The notes below the pieces were generated by a model, which saw only the letters and a list, made by a program, of their open reading frames with translations, made no database searches and had not been told where the DNA came from. Positions 22,969 to 32,997 of a stretch of 64,000 nucleotides of DNA are shown in pieces. Source of the DNA: Iodobacter arcticus (GTDB taxonomy: Bacteria; Pseudomonadota; Gammaproteobacteria; Burkholderiales; Chitinibacteraceae); contig NZ_JBHTBQ010000039.1 of NCBI RefSeq assembly GCF_042664895.1, positions 1 to 64,000 of the forward strand. The letters are read 5' to 3'. Position numbers and translations under genes: made by a program. The stretch's first letter is position 1. The number at the start of each line of letters is the position of its first letter.

Positions 22969-25329
22969 CTAGTGGCAAGCACACTCACCATGCGCATGCG
23001 GCTTAGCTGGAATACTTGCAAAGCTTGGCAGCTTGCCATGTTCGGCTAAATGCTGACGCGCTTGGCGGGTGGCTTCTAGCATATTGGCCAAGGCTGCTTC
23101 GGTTTCTGGCCAATTACGGGTTTTCAGGCCGCAATCCGGGTTCACCCACAGTAGCTCTACCGGCACCACTTCGGCGGCTTTGGCGATCAGGCGCAGCATG
23201 TCTTCCACCGGTGGAATACGCGGGCTGTGAATATCGTACACACCTGGGCCCACTTCATTTGGATACTTAAAGGTGCCAAAGCCGGTGAGCAATTCCATAT
23301 CCGAGCGGCTGGTTTCAATGGTGATCACGTCTGCATCCATTGCAGCAATGGCGGGCAGAATATCGTTGAATTCCGAATAGCACATATGGGTGTGGATTTG
23401 CGTTTGATTCGCCACGCCAGATGCAGAGATACGGAACGCCTCGGCTGCCCAGTGCAGGTAAACGGCCCAATCGCTCTTTTTAAGCGGCAAACCTTCACGA
23501 AAAGCCGGCTCATCAATCTGAATAATGCCAATGCCTGCGGTTTCCAGATCGACCACTTCATCCCGAATCGCCAGCGCAATTTGCTTTGTGGTTACCGAGC
23601 GCGGCTGATCGTCGCGCACAAAAGACCATTGTAAAATCGTCACCGGGCCAGTCAGCATGCCTTTCATTGGCTTTTGCGTCAGGCTTTGCGCGTATTGGGT
23701 CCACTCCACCGTCATTGGTGTTGGGCGGCTTACATCGCCAAATAAGACCGGCGGTTTTACGCAGCGGCTGCCGTAGCTTTGCACCCAGCCAAACTGGGTA
23801 AAGGCAAAGCCAGATAGCTGCTCACCAAAGTATTCCACCATATCATTGCGCTCGGCTTCGCCGTGTACCAGCACATCAATGCCCAAGGCTTCTTGCTTTT
23901 CCACCGCAAGGCGAATCTCGGCTTGCATCTGCTCTACATAATCGTTTTGTGCCAGTGTGCCCTTTTTGAACGCCGCACGCGCCGCACGGATTTCTTTGGT
24001 TTGCGGGAAAGAGCCGATGGTAGTGGTGGGCAGTGGCGGCAGGTTAAAGCGCAGTTTTTGCTCTGCTTGGCGGGTAGCAAACACAGCATGGCGGCGTGCA
24101 TCAGCCTCGCTCAGGCCTTGAATACGTGCACTCACCGCTGGATTATGAATCCGTGGCGATGCCCCGCGTGAGGCTACTTTTTCGGCATTAGCGCTTAGCT
24201 CGGCGCTCACATCAGCTCCGCTCAAGGCACGTTTTAACACGCTGATTTCTTGCAATTTTTGCTTGGCAAAGGCTAACCAGCCTTTTAATTCTTCATCTAG
24301 CTTAGTTTCTTGCGCCAAATCAACCGGCACATGCAGCAAGGAGCATGAAGCGCTCAACCAAATATTGCGTCCTTGCAGTGCTTCTACCCGCGCCAGAATC
24401 GCAGATAAATCGCTCACCCAGATATTGCGGCCATCCACCACGCCCAAGGATAAAACCTTGTTGGCTGGCCAGTTGCTAGCAAAAGCAACTAATTGTTGCG
24501 GCGCACGGACCAAATCAAGATGCACACCGGCTACCGGCAAATCACGCAGCAGGGCCACATGGGCTGCAACTGATTCAAAGTAGGTAGCAACTAATACTTT
24601 AGGGCCGGTATAGGCAAAGCTGCGATACACCGGCTCGAATGCGGCCAGCCATTCTGGCTCTAAATCCAGCCCCAAAATCGGCTCATCGAGTTGCAACCAT
24701 TCCACGCCTAATTTTGCCAAGCGCTCCAGAATGCGCGCATAGGCCGCCACTACTTTGGGCAAAAGGCTGAGCTTATCAAAGCCCGCTGTTTTGGCTTTGG
24801 CCAAATAAAGGAAAGTGATCGGGCCGGGCAAGACCGCCTTCACTGCGTGCCCTAGTGACCTAGCTTCTTCGATCTCATAAAAGAACCAATCTACCCCACC
24901 GGCAAAAGCAGTGTTTTCATCCAGCTCTGGCACCAGATAGTGGTAATTGGTATCAAACCACTTGGTCATTTCTAAGGCTGGCTGCTCGGCATTGCCACGC
25001 GCCAATTCAAAGTATTGTTTCAGGCTTAAATCCTTAGGGCTTAAACCTCCGACCTCATTAAAACCAAAACGCGCAGGCAAAGCGCCCAATAGCGCCGAAG
25101 CATTCAGCATCTGGTCATACCAAGCAAAATCGCCGACCGCTACAAAATCAAGGCCAGCGTCTTTTTGCCATTGCCAATGCTGGCGGCGCAAAGCGTTGCC
25201 CGTTTGGGCCAAAGCGCTTTCATCAATCTCGCCCTTCCAGAATTGCTCAACAGCAAATTTAAGCTCGCGCTCTGCACCAATACGCGGAAAACCAAGAATA
25301 TGGGCCTTTGTAGTATGAGTAGTAGTCAT
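22969..25329 (-). CDS. metE: Cobalamin-independent methionine synthase
   Basis: A 786-residue enzyme transferring methyl from 5-methyltetrahydropteroyltri-glutamate to homocysteine. The N-terminal half starts ILGFPRIGAERELKFAVE; the C-terminal catalytic half has PTTTIGSFPQT, DVLVHGEAERNDMVEYF, HTHMCYSEFND with zinc-binding His and Cys, and LLWVNPDCGLKTR with the second zinc Cys. Full length compared with E. coli MetE (753 aa), with a somewhat longer linker and a His/Cys-rich tail (KPHAHGECACH). It is divergent from the metR-like gene at 25756 across 426 bp. Confidence 0.97.
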   Translation of the reverse strand: MTTTHTTKAHILGFPRIGAERELKFAVEQFWKGEIDESALAQTGNALRRQHWQWQKDAGLDFVAVGDFAWYDQMLNASALLGALPARFGFNEVGGLSPKDLSLKQYFELARGNAEQPALEMTKWFDTNYHYLVPELDENTAFAGGVDWFFYEIEEARSLGHAVKAVLPGPITFLYLAKAKTAGFDKLSLLPKVVAAYARILERLAKLGVEWLQLDEPILGLDLEPEWLAAFEPVYRSFAYTGPKVLVATYFESVAAHVALLRDLPVAGVHLDLVRAPQQLVAFASNWPANKVLSLGVVDGRNIWVSDLSAILARVEALQGRNIWLSASCSLLHVPVDLAQETKLDEELKGWLAFAKQKLQEISVLKRALSGADVSAELSANAEKVASRGASPRIHNPAVSARIQGLSEADARRHAVFATRQAEQKLRFNLPPLPTTTIGSFPQTKEIRAARAAFKKGTLAQNDYVEQMQAEIRLAVEKQEALGIDVLVHGEAERNDMVEYFGEQLSGFAFTQFGWVQSYGSRCVKPPVLFGDVSRPTPMTVEWTQYAQSLTQKPMKGMLTGPVTILQWSFVRDDQPRSVTTKQIALAIRDEVVDLETAGIGIIQIDEPAFREGLPLKKSDWAVYLHWAAEAFRISASGVANQTQIHTHMCYSEFNDILPAIAAMDADVITIETSRSDMELLTGFGTFKYPNEVGPGVYDIHSPRIPPVEDMLRLIAKAAEVVPVELLWVNPDCGLKTRNWPETEAALANMLEATRQARQHLAEHGKLPSFASIPAKPHAHGECACH

Positions 25330-25381
25330 CGCAATCTCTGTTTGTCATGAATATTATTTGTATCATGCCTGTGGAATTGAT

Positions 25382-25396
25382 ATGATTCAAATTCAT
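25382..25396. promoter_or_regulatory. Possible MetR-type binding site upstream of metE
   Basis: ATGATTCAAATTCAT is an imperfect inverted repeat 53 bp upstream of the metE start. MetR sites resemble TGAANNTNNTTCA; here the spacing is not exact, so this is a tentative call based on position between metE and its likely regulator. Confidence 0.35.
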
Positions 25397-25455
25397 TATT
25401 TTCATAACAACGATGAATTACTCTCAACAACAACGATGTAGTTTACAACGAGTAA

Positions 25456-25732
25456 AACCCAAATCTTGAACCACGGAGGACACGGAGAACACAGAGGGCC
25501 ACGGAGAAAACCTGAGTTTTGTAAAGGAAACTTCAAAGTAGTTATCCCTGAATGCCGTTATCCGAAATCCAGCCAAGATACTGGAGTTCCTCGGGAATGA
25601 CGACATAACGCAGTTTCCAAGGATGGGTAAAACCGTTCTGTATTACAGAAATCAAGAATGCCTTAAGGAAACAAGATTCTGTCTTTCTCCGTGTTCTCTG
25701 TGTTCTCCGTGGTTCAAGACATGGGTTTTCAG
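25456..25732. repeat. Family B inverted repeat pair in the metE-metR spacer
   Basis: The left arm CTTGAACCACGGAGGACACG (25464-25483) and more GGAG units are mirrored by the right arm GTGTTCTCCGTGGTTCAAGA (25700-25719), which ends ~37 bp before metR. The element takes up most of the 426-bp divergent spacer. Confidence 0.8.
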
Positions 25733-25755
25733 TCCGCAAAAATATAAAGGCCACC

Positions 25756-26691
25756 ATGCAATCCTTACTCGAACTTCGTCACCTCAAAACTCTGCTCGCT
25801 ATTCGTGAATCGGGCAATCTGACCCGTGCGGCGGAGCGTTTGCACCTGACGCAATCGGCGCTGTCGCATCAAATTCGCCTTTTAGAAGATCACTACGCGC
25901 TGCCGCTACTGCTGCGTAAATCCAGCCTAGGTAAATCCAGCCCGCTAAAATTAACCTCAGCGGGGGAAAAACTTGCCCAGCTTGCGGCCGAGTTTTTGCC
26001 GCGTATCGATCAGGCCGAGCGGGATATCGCTAAATTAAGAGAAGGCGAAGCGGGCCAGCTGCGCATTGCAGTGGAGTGCCACACCTGTTTTGACTGGCTA
26101 ATGCCTGCCATGGATAACTTTCGCGGCCACTGGCCGGAAGTCGAGCTGGATATCGTGTCCGGCTTTCATGCCGACCCGGTGCAACTTTTATTTGAAGACC
26201 GCGCCGATCTGGCTATTGTGTCCGAGGCCGCTGATGAGCCAGGTATCAGCTATCAACCGCTCTTTAGCTACGAAATGATCGCCCTGATCGCCAAAGATCA
26301 CCCGCTGGCAAATAAGCCCTTTTTAAGCGCCGAAGATTTTGCCAATGAAACGCTGATCAGCTACCCCGTGCCCGATGACATGCTGGATTTAATCCGCAAA
26401 GTATTAAAACCCGCAGGCATCAATCCCAAGCGCCGCACGACCGAGCTCACCGCCGCCATCTTGCAACTGGTCGCCAGCCGCCGGGGCATCGCCGCTCTAC
26501 CCAGCTGGAGCGTGCAACATTATCTGGAGCGCGGCTATGTGGTGGCCAAACCCATCACCGAACAAGGCCTGACATCCGACCTCTACGCCGCCGTCCCCCT
26601 TGCCCAAATCGACACCGCCTTTGTCAAAGACTTCGTCACCACCACCCGCGAAGTCAGCCGCATCAGCCTGCCGGGGGTGACGTTGTTGTAG
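25756..26691 (+). CDS. metR: LysR-family regulator MetR
   Basis: A 311-residue LysR protein with N-terminal helix-turn-helix (HLKTLLAIRESGNLTRAAERLHLTQSALSHQIRLLEDHY) and an effector domain with the MetR-typical IAVECHTCFDWLMPAMDNFR and ELDIVSGFHADPV segments. MetR responds to homocysteine and activates metE; the divergent metE and the family signature agree. Start at ATG 25756. Confidence 0.93.
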   Translation: MQSLLELRHLKTLLAIRESGNLTRAAERLHLTQSALSHQIRLLEDHYALPLLLRKSSLGKSSPLKLTSAGEKLAQLAAEFLPRIDQAERDIAKLREGEAGQLRIAVECHTCFDWLMPAMDNFRGHWPEVELDIVSGFHADPVQLLFEDRADLAIVSEAADEPGISYQPLFSYEMIALIAKDHPLANKPFLSAEDFANETLISYPVPDDMLDLIRKVLKPAGINPKRRTTELTAAILQLVASRRGIAALPSWSVQHYLERGYVVAKPITEQGLTSDLYAAVPLAQIDTAFVKDFVTTTREVSRISLPGVTLL

Positions 26692-26715
26692 ACAGAGACA
26701 GGGATGATGAGATCA

Positions 26716-26779
26716 CGTAGGGCGCACTCGAAGCTCTGCGTGCGATGCCTGCATCGTTCAGCGATAGCGCAGTGCGCCA
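26716..26779. repeat. Family E inverted repeat
   Basis: GTAGGGCGCACTCGAAGCTC ... GATAGCGCAGTGCGCCA with a CGATGCCTGCATCG centre. A related, longer copy is at 52502-52692. Otherwise the 240-bp spacer before the thioredoxin gene shows nothing. Confidence 0.7.
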
Positions 26780-26931
26780 CTTTCACTTCATCAAATCATA
26801 TCGGTGATATCCGTCTTCCACCAAGCTGTCGTCATACCGCAACAAATATCCAGCAATCACCACGATCTTTTATTCCCAATAAATATATAAGCTAAGATAG
26901 ATCCACCCAAACAAATATAAGATAGGTCATC

Positions 26932-28446
26932 GTGAAACTCGCCCACGCCCTTGCCCTTATCCTGATCACTAGCTCTGCTTTTGCAGCCAATACGCCGCCC
27001 GGTATTGCTTGGGAGCAAGGTGATGTGGCGGCGGCTTTTGCCAAAGCCAAAGCCGAAAAAAAACCGCTGTTTTTATACTGGGGAGCCACATGGTGCCCGC
27101 CTTGCAATCAGATTAAAGCGACGGTGTTTAATCAGCAGCGCTTTATTGATCGCACCAAGCAATTTATTCCGGTGTATATCGATGGCGATAGTGCAGGTGC
27201 GCAAAAGCTGGCCAGCCAATTTAAAGTGCGCGGCTATCCCAGCATGATTTTATTTAAACCGGACGGCTCAGAAATCACTCGCCTGCCGGGTGAAGTGGAT
27301 GCAGATCGCTACCTAAGCACACTGGAATTGGGCTTGTCTAATGCCCGCCCGGTTAAAGAAACGCTGAGCAGCGCGCTGGCCGGTGGCAAGCTGAGCAGTG
27401 ACGATTGGCGCTTACTGGCCGATTACTCTTGGGATTCTGATCAGGCCCAGCTCGTTCCCGAAGATCAGCTTGCTGCCACACTTAAAACCCTGGCCAAGTT
27501 TGTGCCCGCCTCTGAAAGCTACGCGTCTACCCATTTGCAACTTAAAGCCATTTCCATTGCAGCAGGGGATGATAAAGCAAGCGGCTCAGCAGAAGAGCTG
27601 GCACTGGTGCATAAAGTGCTGGCCGATAAGCAGCAAACACGCGATAACTTTGATGTGATCGTGAATAGCGCCAGCGATATAGTCAGCTATTTAAGTAAGG
27701 CGCAAACCGGTGAGCGCAGCCAGTTAAGTGATGCATGGAATAAAGCCTTGCAACAGCTGGCGCGGGATAAAACGCTTTCGGCTAATGATCGCTTAAGCGC
27801 GCTCACCAGCCAGGTAGCGCTAGCCAAGCTTGATGCGGCCAAAGACAGCAAGCTGGCTGCGCCTATCATTAAAGAAGTGCGTGAACGCGTGGCAGAGGCG
27901 GACAAAACCACCACCAATGGTTTCGAGCGGCAATCCGTAATCAGCACGGCCGCTTACACACTCAGCGAAGCAGGCTTGCTGGATGAATCGGATGTGTTAC
28001 TCAAAGCCGAGCTAAAACGCTCGCATGCGCCTTACTACTTTATGCTTTCCCTCGGGGCCAACGCTAAAAAACGTGGCGATAAAACCGCGGCCTTAGGCTG
28101 GTACGAAGAAGCGTATAAAAAGTCCGAAGGCCCGGCTACCCGCGTGCAATGGGGCAGCAGCTATGTAAGCGCACTGGTTGATCTGGCTCCACAAAATGAA
28201 GAGCGCATCGAGCAGACCACCCAAGGTATTCTGAAAGAAGTGGCGGTAACGCCTAACGCCTTTTACGAACGCAGCCGCCGCTCCTTAGAAAAAATCATCA
28301 GCAAACTTGCTACGTGGAATAAAGACAAGCAACACGATGCGGTAGTTGGCCGTGTATTGACTCAGCTTGATGGCATCTGCAGCAAGCTGCCCGCTAGCGA
28401 TCCACAACGCGCCACTTGCCAAGACTTGCTTAAGCCTAAGGGATAA
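26932..28446 (+). CDS. Exported thioredoxin-family protein with long helical C-terminus
   Basis: A 504-residue protein with a signal peptide (HALALILITSSAFAAN) and a thioredoxin-like domain at ~25-145: KPLFLYWGATWCPPCNQIK (WCPPC redox motif) and FKVRGYPSMILFKPDG (cis-proline). The remaining ~350 residues are mostly alanine-rich helices of unknown role (TPR-like in look, e.g. GDKTAALGWYEEAYKKSEGPATRVQWGSSYVSALVDLAP). It is probably a periplasmic thiol reductase or disulfide handler. It starts at GTG 26932 after AGG (26924-26926). Confidence 0.85.
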   Translation: MKLAHALALILITSSAFAANTPPGIAWEQGDVAAAFAKAKAEKKPLFLYWGATWCPPCNQIKATVFNQQRFIDRTKQFIPVYIDGDSAGAQKLASQFKVRGYPSMILFKPDGSEITRLPGEVDADRYLSTLELGLSNARPVKETLSSALAGGKLSSDDWRLLADYSWDSDQAQLVPEDQLAATLKTLAKFVPASESYASTHLQLKAISIAAGDDKASGSAEELALVHKVLADKQQTRDNFDVIVNSASDIVSYLSKAQTGERSQLSDAWNKALQQLARDKTLSANDRLSALTSQVALAKLDAAKDSKLAAPIIKEVRERVAEADKTTTNGFERQSVISTAAYTLSEAGLLDESDVLLKAELKRSHAPYYFMLSLGANAKKRGDKTAALGWYEEAYKKSEGPATRVQWGSSYVSALVDLAPQNEERIEQTTQGILKEVAVTPNAFYERSRRSLEKIISKLATWNKDKQHDAVVGRVLTQLDGICSKLPASDPQRATCQDLLKPKG

Positions 28447-28450
28447 AAAA

Positions 28451-28473
28451 AGCGGGCACGATGAGTGCCCGCT
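28451..28473. terminator. Hairpin after the thioredoxin-family gene
   Basis: AGCGGGCAC-GATGA-GTGCCCGCT, a perfect 9-bp stem directly after the stop codon. The A-run lies before it, so a proper U-tract exists only for minus-strand transcripts; for the upstream plus-strand gene it would be a U-less hairpin, possibly protecting the mRNA 3' end. Confidence 0.55.
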
Positions 28474-28547
28474 ATGCACGCCTCCCTCCCCCAACTTAGC
28501 AACCTATATCAATCGCACCGGCTTAATCTGCAAGGCATGGAGGTGTT

Positions 28548-29402
28548 ATGAGTAAAAGTAGGACGGTAGAGGATTATGGGCGGCGGCTGATGCGGGTGGT
28601 GAATACCATCTGGCAAGATCCCACAGTGTCGTATTCAATTGAGCAACTAGCGGGCATTGCGCATTTTTCGCCTTTTCATTTTCATCGTATTTATCGGGAA
28701 ATGATGGGTGAAACGGTCAATGCCACCCAGCTGCGGATGCGTTTACTGCATGCGTCGCGGCTATTAGCCCAAACGAATGAAATTCCCTTAATCCGTATTG
28801 CCCAGCGTGCGGGATATCAAAGTAGTGCGGCCTTTGTGCGCTCTTTTGCTGCCGCGCACGGCATGCCACCGGGCGCTTACCGTCGGCAAAGACTCAGCCA
28901 CATCCATTCTCAAATTAATCAGGAGCTTGGTATGTATAACGTTGAATTTCGTAAACTCGATGCGCCGATTCACTTAGCCGCCAGCCGTCATCATGGCTCG
29001 TATTTAAATATTGGCGAGGCCTTTGCCCGTTTGCAATTATCTAAAACAGCGCTGCCCGTCGATCCAATGCAAGTGCGCTGGTTTGCCCAATACCATGATG
29101 ATCCGCAAAGCGTGGCTGTCAGCGATCTACGCTCGGATGCCTGCGTAGAAATCAAAGCCGATGGTGATTTACCAAGCGATCTTGCCCGGGCGCAAATCCC
29201 TGCGGGGCGCTATGGAGTGATTGAGCACCGTGGCCCTTATAGCGAGCTGCAACAGGCTTATCACTGGCTGTTTGGGGTATGGCTGCCACAAAGCGGCGAG
29301 CAGCCTGCCAATATTCCGGTGATCGAGCAATATCTTAATCTGCCGCACAATACTCCGCCCAAAGATTTGCGCACCGAAATTTGGGTGGCGCTTGCTACTT
29401 GA
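28548..29402 (+). CDS. AraC-family regulator with GyrI-like effector domain
   Basis: A 284-residue regulator. Residues ~10-110 are the AraC double helix-turn-helix (YSIEQLAGIAHFSPFHFHRIYREMMGETV; IRIAQRAGYQSSAAFVRSFAAAHGMPPGAYRRQ). Residues ~125-283 are a GyrI/SHS2-like small-molecule-binding module (YNVEFRKLDAPIHLAASRHHGSY..., IPAGRYGVIEHRGPY, LPHNTPPKDLRTEIWVAL). Rob- and MarA-related proteins with this layout respond to cationic or toxic compounds. Convergent with the TonB receptor gene; target unknown. Confidence 0.9.
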   Translation: MSKSRTVEDYGRRLMRVVNTIWQDPTVSYSIEQLAGIAHFSPFHFHRIYREMMGETVNATQLRMRLLHASRLLAQTNEIPLIRIAQRAGYQSSAAFVRSFAAAHGMPPGAYRRQRLSHIHSQINQELGMYNVEFRKLDAPIHLAASRHHGSYLNIGEAFARLQLSKTALPVDPMQVRWFAQYHDDPQSVAVSDLRSDACVEIKADGDLPSDLARAQIPAGRYGVIEHRGPYSELQQAYHWLFGVWLPQSGEQPANIPVIEQYLNLPHNTPPKDLRTEIWVALAT

Positions 29403-29425
29403 TTAAATTCAATCATTGACCACAT

Positions 29426-29458
29426 AAAAAAAGCAGGCCCAAACGGCCTGCTTTTTTT
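29426..29458. terminator. Bidirectional intrinsic terminator
   Basis: A7, GCAGGCC, loop CAAAC, GGCCTGC, T7: a perfect 7-bp GC-rich stem flanked by A and T runs, between the convergent AraC/GyrI and TonB-receptor genes, so it serves both. Confidence 0.95.
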
Positions 29459-29472
29459 ATTTATACTACAAA

Positions 29473-32022
29473 TTAAAGCTTGTAATCAAAACCAATAAAT
29501 CCATACCGGCCAGAGGTGGTACCGCTATGCCCGCCACCATCAACAGAGTATGGCGAAACTTTATCAAACAGATTATTCACACCCAATACAAAAGATGTGT
29601 TTTTATTGAGCTGATAACCCGCAGATAAATTAAATACCGTGTATGAGGGCAAATAGCCATCTGGGTTACTGCTATTTTCTGGCAGATCAGCTGCATCATG
29701 CACACGGGCAAAGGTTTTAGCGGTTAAAGTGGCATCGTATTCTGCATATTGATAGCCTAATGAAATCCGGTTAGACCAATCTGGCGTGTCATACCCGCCT
29801 GTTCGCTCAATGGGCGCTTCACCTTCCAGATCAGAGCTCTTATAGCTCAGCGTATAGCTAAACTGATCCCGAAAAATAAACTTGCCCCAGCCATTAGTTT
29901 TATAAGCGTAATTGAAATCAATATCGAGGCCAGAGGTATCAATCTGCCCAATATTGGCCAAAGGCAAATCGACCACTTCGATTTTTCCTTTTGCTAAAGT
30001 CGGGTAATTTTTTACTTCATCCGGATCCAGTGCCAAACGTTTAATCAATTTAGCCATAGCAGGATTGCTGTCTTCGTGATCAATCACATACTGCGGATTC
30101 AAACGAGCAATCGCATCATTTTGCTTGATATTGTACCAATCAATACTGAACGATAAGTCTTTTAGCGGCTGGAATACAAAACCCAGCGTTAAGTTATTGG
30201 ATGTTTCCGGTTTTAACTCCGGATTACTACGGCTATTTAAATCAACTCTACCTATGCATTCACCGCTTGGAACTCCCATTGGCTTGCAACGTGCCCAGTC
30301 ATTATAAAAGTAATAACTTGGGGTAGCTGACATGCTTAATTGCTGTAGGCTTGGCGCTCTGAATGTACTGGTAGCCGATCCGCGCAATAGCAAAGATTCA
30401 ACAGGGCGATAAGCAACGGCCACTTTAGGTGATGTGGCTCCTCCTACATCATCATAATGGTCATAACGCAATGCAGCTTGTAGCTCCAGATTTTTTAATA
30501 CCGGAATATTTAATTCACCATAAATCGATTTAACCCAGCGGCTACTCGCCACAATGCTGTCTTCTTCCGCTTTTTCTTTTAAAACATTCACCCCGGCAGC
30601 AAAGCCAACATCGCCACCCGCTAATTGAAATAGCGAAGCATTAGAAACCCGCGCATCGCCAATTAATAAAGAAGCCGTGCCTTCACGATAACGTGAACTG
30701 ATTAAAGCTTTGGCTAAGGCTTCTGAATTATTTGCAATAAATGGATCGTATCCGCCCTTTTTAAATGCAGCCGTAATTTTGGCTGGATCGGCGCGGTCTC
30801 TCGCTTGGCTGCTTTTATTGCTGCTGTAGGTCAAAGCGGTTTCAGCATCCCAGCCAGCCAGCGTGCCCTTAGCCCCCATAACTGCACGTAGCGTATCGCT
30901 GTCTACATTGTTTTGCGCTAAACCTGCTTCATAAATACGCCGGGTAACGGTGATATCTTTACCATTGGTTTTTACCCCGTTAATCACGTCTTTATAGGCC
31001 GCATCACCGACTTTTATCACCGCTTGCGCGGCGGGAATAGAAAGAGGCCAACTTTCAAAAGATTGTCTGTCTTGGCCAATCCCCAGCTCGGCAAATAATA
31101 AAGCATTATCACTCAGCTGGTAGTTATAAAGTGTATTGGCATTTAAGCGTTTTATATGTGCGCTACGATAAAGATTTTCACTAGAGAGGCATTTCTGGTT
31201 GCCAAATTGATCAGTCACCACTTCGCCATTGCCTTCGCAACCGGGCAATAGTGTTGTTGTTCCCCCTTTGATTTTATAAGCACCACCATGCAAGCCCGTA
31301 AAGCGATTATCTGCCCCACCTAAACCACGTTTATCTAGGCTTTTAGTTGCATCATGCTGATTATCAAAAGTAGGTTTTTTATCCGTCACATCCAGTGTGA
31401 TTAATAAATTTTGATTATCTTCATTTATATTACCAAAGCCAGCAGCAATGCCCAGCACTAAATCCTGCCCATCACCCGCAAAGTTTTGCCCATATTTACC
31501 CGTTACCGAAACGCCTTGAAAATTGCGTTTGGTTTTAAAATTAATCACCCCAGCTACCGCATCAGAACCATAAATAGCCGCTGCACCATCGTAAAGCACT
31601 TCAATTTGCTCAATTGCAGAGAGCGGAATATTGTTCAGGCTAACCGGGCTGGTATCAACATCGGCAAAACCATTCGGTGCTAAGCGGCGACCATTGAGTA
31701 AAATCAGCGTATTTTTAGCCCCCATATTGCGCAGGCCCACGTTGCTAGAACCCGGTGCAAACCGGCCACCATCCGTTGCAAACTCTAGCGAAGCCTTTGG
31801 AAGCAAGTTATCAAGCGCTTCAACCACCGTTGTCGCTCCTGACTTTTCGATTTCATCACGCTTAATCACCGTCACCAAAGAAGGGCCTTCTTTATTGATC
31901 CGCTTAATATTAGAGCCCACCACCTCAACCCGCTCCACCTTACTTGTTGGTAGATCTTCGGCATAGGCAGCAGCAGTGATTTGAGCGATCACAATCGCCA
32001 GTAATTTTGGTCTAAAGCGCAT
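29473..32022 (-). CDS. TonB-dependent outer-membrane receptor
   Basis: An 849-residue outer-membrane active transporter. Signal peptide of ~21 residues (LLAIVIAQITAAAYAED), a TonB-box-like RVEVVGS, plug domain (~45-180: SGATTVVEALDNLLPKAS, GLRNMGAKNTLILLNGRRL, SAIEQIEVLYDGAAAIYGSDAVAGVINF), then a beta-barrel ending in an aromatic-rich strand YGFIGFDYKL. It is the subtype with long plug and S/N-rich loops found in Xanthomonas/Caulobacter-like receptors. No sigma/anti-sigma pair or binding-protein gene is adjacent, so the substrate cannot be inferred. Confidence 0.93.
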   Translation of the reverse strand: MRFRPKLLAIVIAQITAAAYAEDLPTSKVERVEVVGSNIKRINKEGPSLVTVIKRDEIEKSGATTVVEALDNLLPKASLEFATDGGRFAPGSSNVGLRNMGAKNTLILLNGRRLAPNGFADVDTSPVSLNNIPLSAIEQIEVLYDGAAAIYGSDAVAGVINFKTKRNFQGVSVTGKYGQNFAGDGQDLVLGIAAGFGNINEDNQNLLITLDVTDKKPTFDNQHDATKSLDKRGLGGADNRFTGLHGGAYKIKGGTTTLLPGCEGNGEVVTDQFGNQKCLSSENLYRSAHIKRLNANTLYNYQLSDNALLFAELGIGQDRQSFESWPLSIPAAQAVIKVGDAAYKDVINGVKTNGKDITVTRRIYEAGLAQNNVDSDTLRAVMGAKGTLAGWDAETALTYSSNKSSQARDRADPAKITAAFKKGGYDPFIANNSEALAKALISSRYREGTASLLIGDARVSNASLFQLAGGDVGFAAGVNVLKEKAEEDSIVASSRWVKSIYGELNIPVLKNLELQAALRYDHYDDVGGATSPKVAVAYRPVESLLLRGSATSTFRAPSLQQLSMSATPSYYFYNDWARCKPMGVPSGECIGRVDLNSRSNPELKPETSNNLTLGFVFQPLKDLSFSIDWYNIKQNDAIARLNPQYVIDHEDSNPAMAKLIKRLALDPDEVKNYPTLAKGKIEVVDLPLANIGQIDTSGLDIDFNYAYKTNGWGKFIFRDQFSYTLSYKSSDLEGEAPIERTGGYDTPDWSNRISLGYQYAEYDATLTAKTFARVHDAADLPENSSNPDGYLPSYTVFNLSAGYQLNKNTSFVLGVNNLFDKVSPYSVDGGGHSGTTSGRYGFIGFDYKL

Positions 32023-32574
32023 TACATCCCCCTGAGCAAATAAAAAGCGGATACCTTTTTATTCTTTAAAGTTATTAAAAGTATTTTTATATACCCAATA
32101 ACTAATTTAGCACAGGAAGTAACGGCAATGACAAAGGAATAATAAAAACACCCAGCAACAAATATAAGCCTATGATTTATATAAAAAATAAATAATAAAA
32201 AACATTTGCAGCGCTACAACAACCATTTATTGCATATAAACAGACCATTAAATAATAAAAACCCTAGCTTCATCTTAATAAAGCGAGAGCTTTATATATA
32301 CTTATTACTTAAAACAAGCTGATTATGCCTATTGCTCAATCTCATTATAAATATGGTAGGGCGGGTGAAACCCGTATATTTATTCAGCATCACTCGCGGG
32401 TTTCACCCGCCCTACAAATTCAAAAACCAAACCCAGCACTCAAGAAATCCACTTACACAGAGTCGATTGAGCAAGCGGCATAATCAGGTAAAACAATTAA
32501 AAATACTAAAGAGATTATTTAAAGGATATTTAAATCGGCTTGTGAGCAGCAAAATTTTAAGCAAGCGCACTAAA
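32023..32574. other. AT-rich gene-free spacer with a family C repeat
   Basis: No convincing gene. Positions 32356-32415 are a family C hairpin (GTAGGGCGGGTGAAACCCG ... CGCGGGTTTCACCCGCCCTA). The rest is AT-rich promoter DNA of the TonB receptor gene. A plus-strand frame over this area only runs through the repeat and the pseudogene's antisense. Confidence 0.7.
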
Positions 32575-32997
32575 TTAGGAAGGATCCACCCATACCACGC
32601 AATTTTTCTCCTGATGCTTGGCTTGGTAAGTCCCCTCATCGGCTCGTTTAACCAAGCTTTTAGCATCATCACCCACGATAAACTGGCTTACTCCAATACT
32701 CACCGTGCAATGAAGTATTTACTCCGGGGCTGGGTGCTGAATTTGATCGGCAAAGCGCTGGCGCAAACGTTGCGCCACATTGACTGCATCTTCGCTGCGT
32801 ATTTCTAGCAAAGCCACAATAAACGCTTCATCACCATAGCGATAAGCACTGTCCATTTCTCTTAAGCAGCTCCGAATCACCATAGCAAGCGGTTGCAATA
32901 CTTTATCGCCTTCTAAATGACCGTATTGATCGTTTACTTTTTTAAAATTATCAATATCCATCAAAAGAAAAGATAAAGGCCGTCCATAACGCCATGC
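32575..32997 (-). pseudogene. Remnant of a GGDEF-domain (diguanylate cyclase-like) gene
   Basis: Reading leftward from 32997, the frame gives AWRYGRPLSFLLMDIDNFKKVNDQYGHLEGDKVL ... SAYRYGDEAFIVALLEIR. It meets TAA at 32719-32721, then continues in the same frame with TVSIGVSQFIVGDDAKSLVKRADEGTYQAKHQEKNCV to a stop at 32575. The segments before and after the stop are the two halves of one GGDEF domain. A TGA precedes AWRYG (32998-33000), the upstream part of the protein is missing, and the active-site motif reads RYGDEAF instead of RYGGDEF. The gene is therefore dead: truncated at its 5' end and carrying an internal stop. Confidence 0.85.

Noticed and set aside
32332..32808. Plus-strand frame of 158 codons
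   Set aside because: Runs through a family C repeat and the antisense of the broken GGDEF gene.
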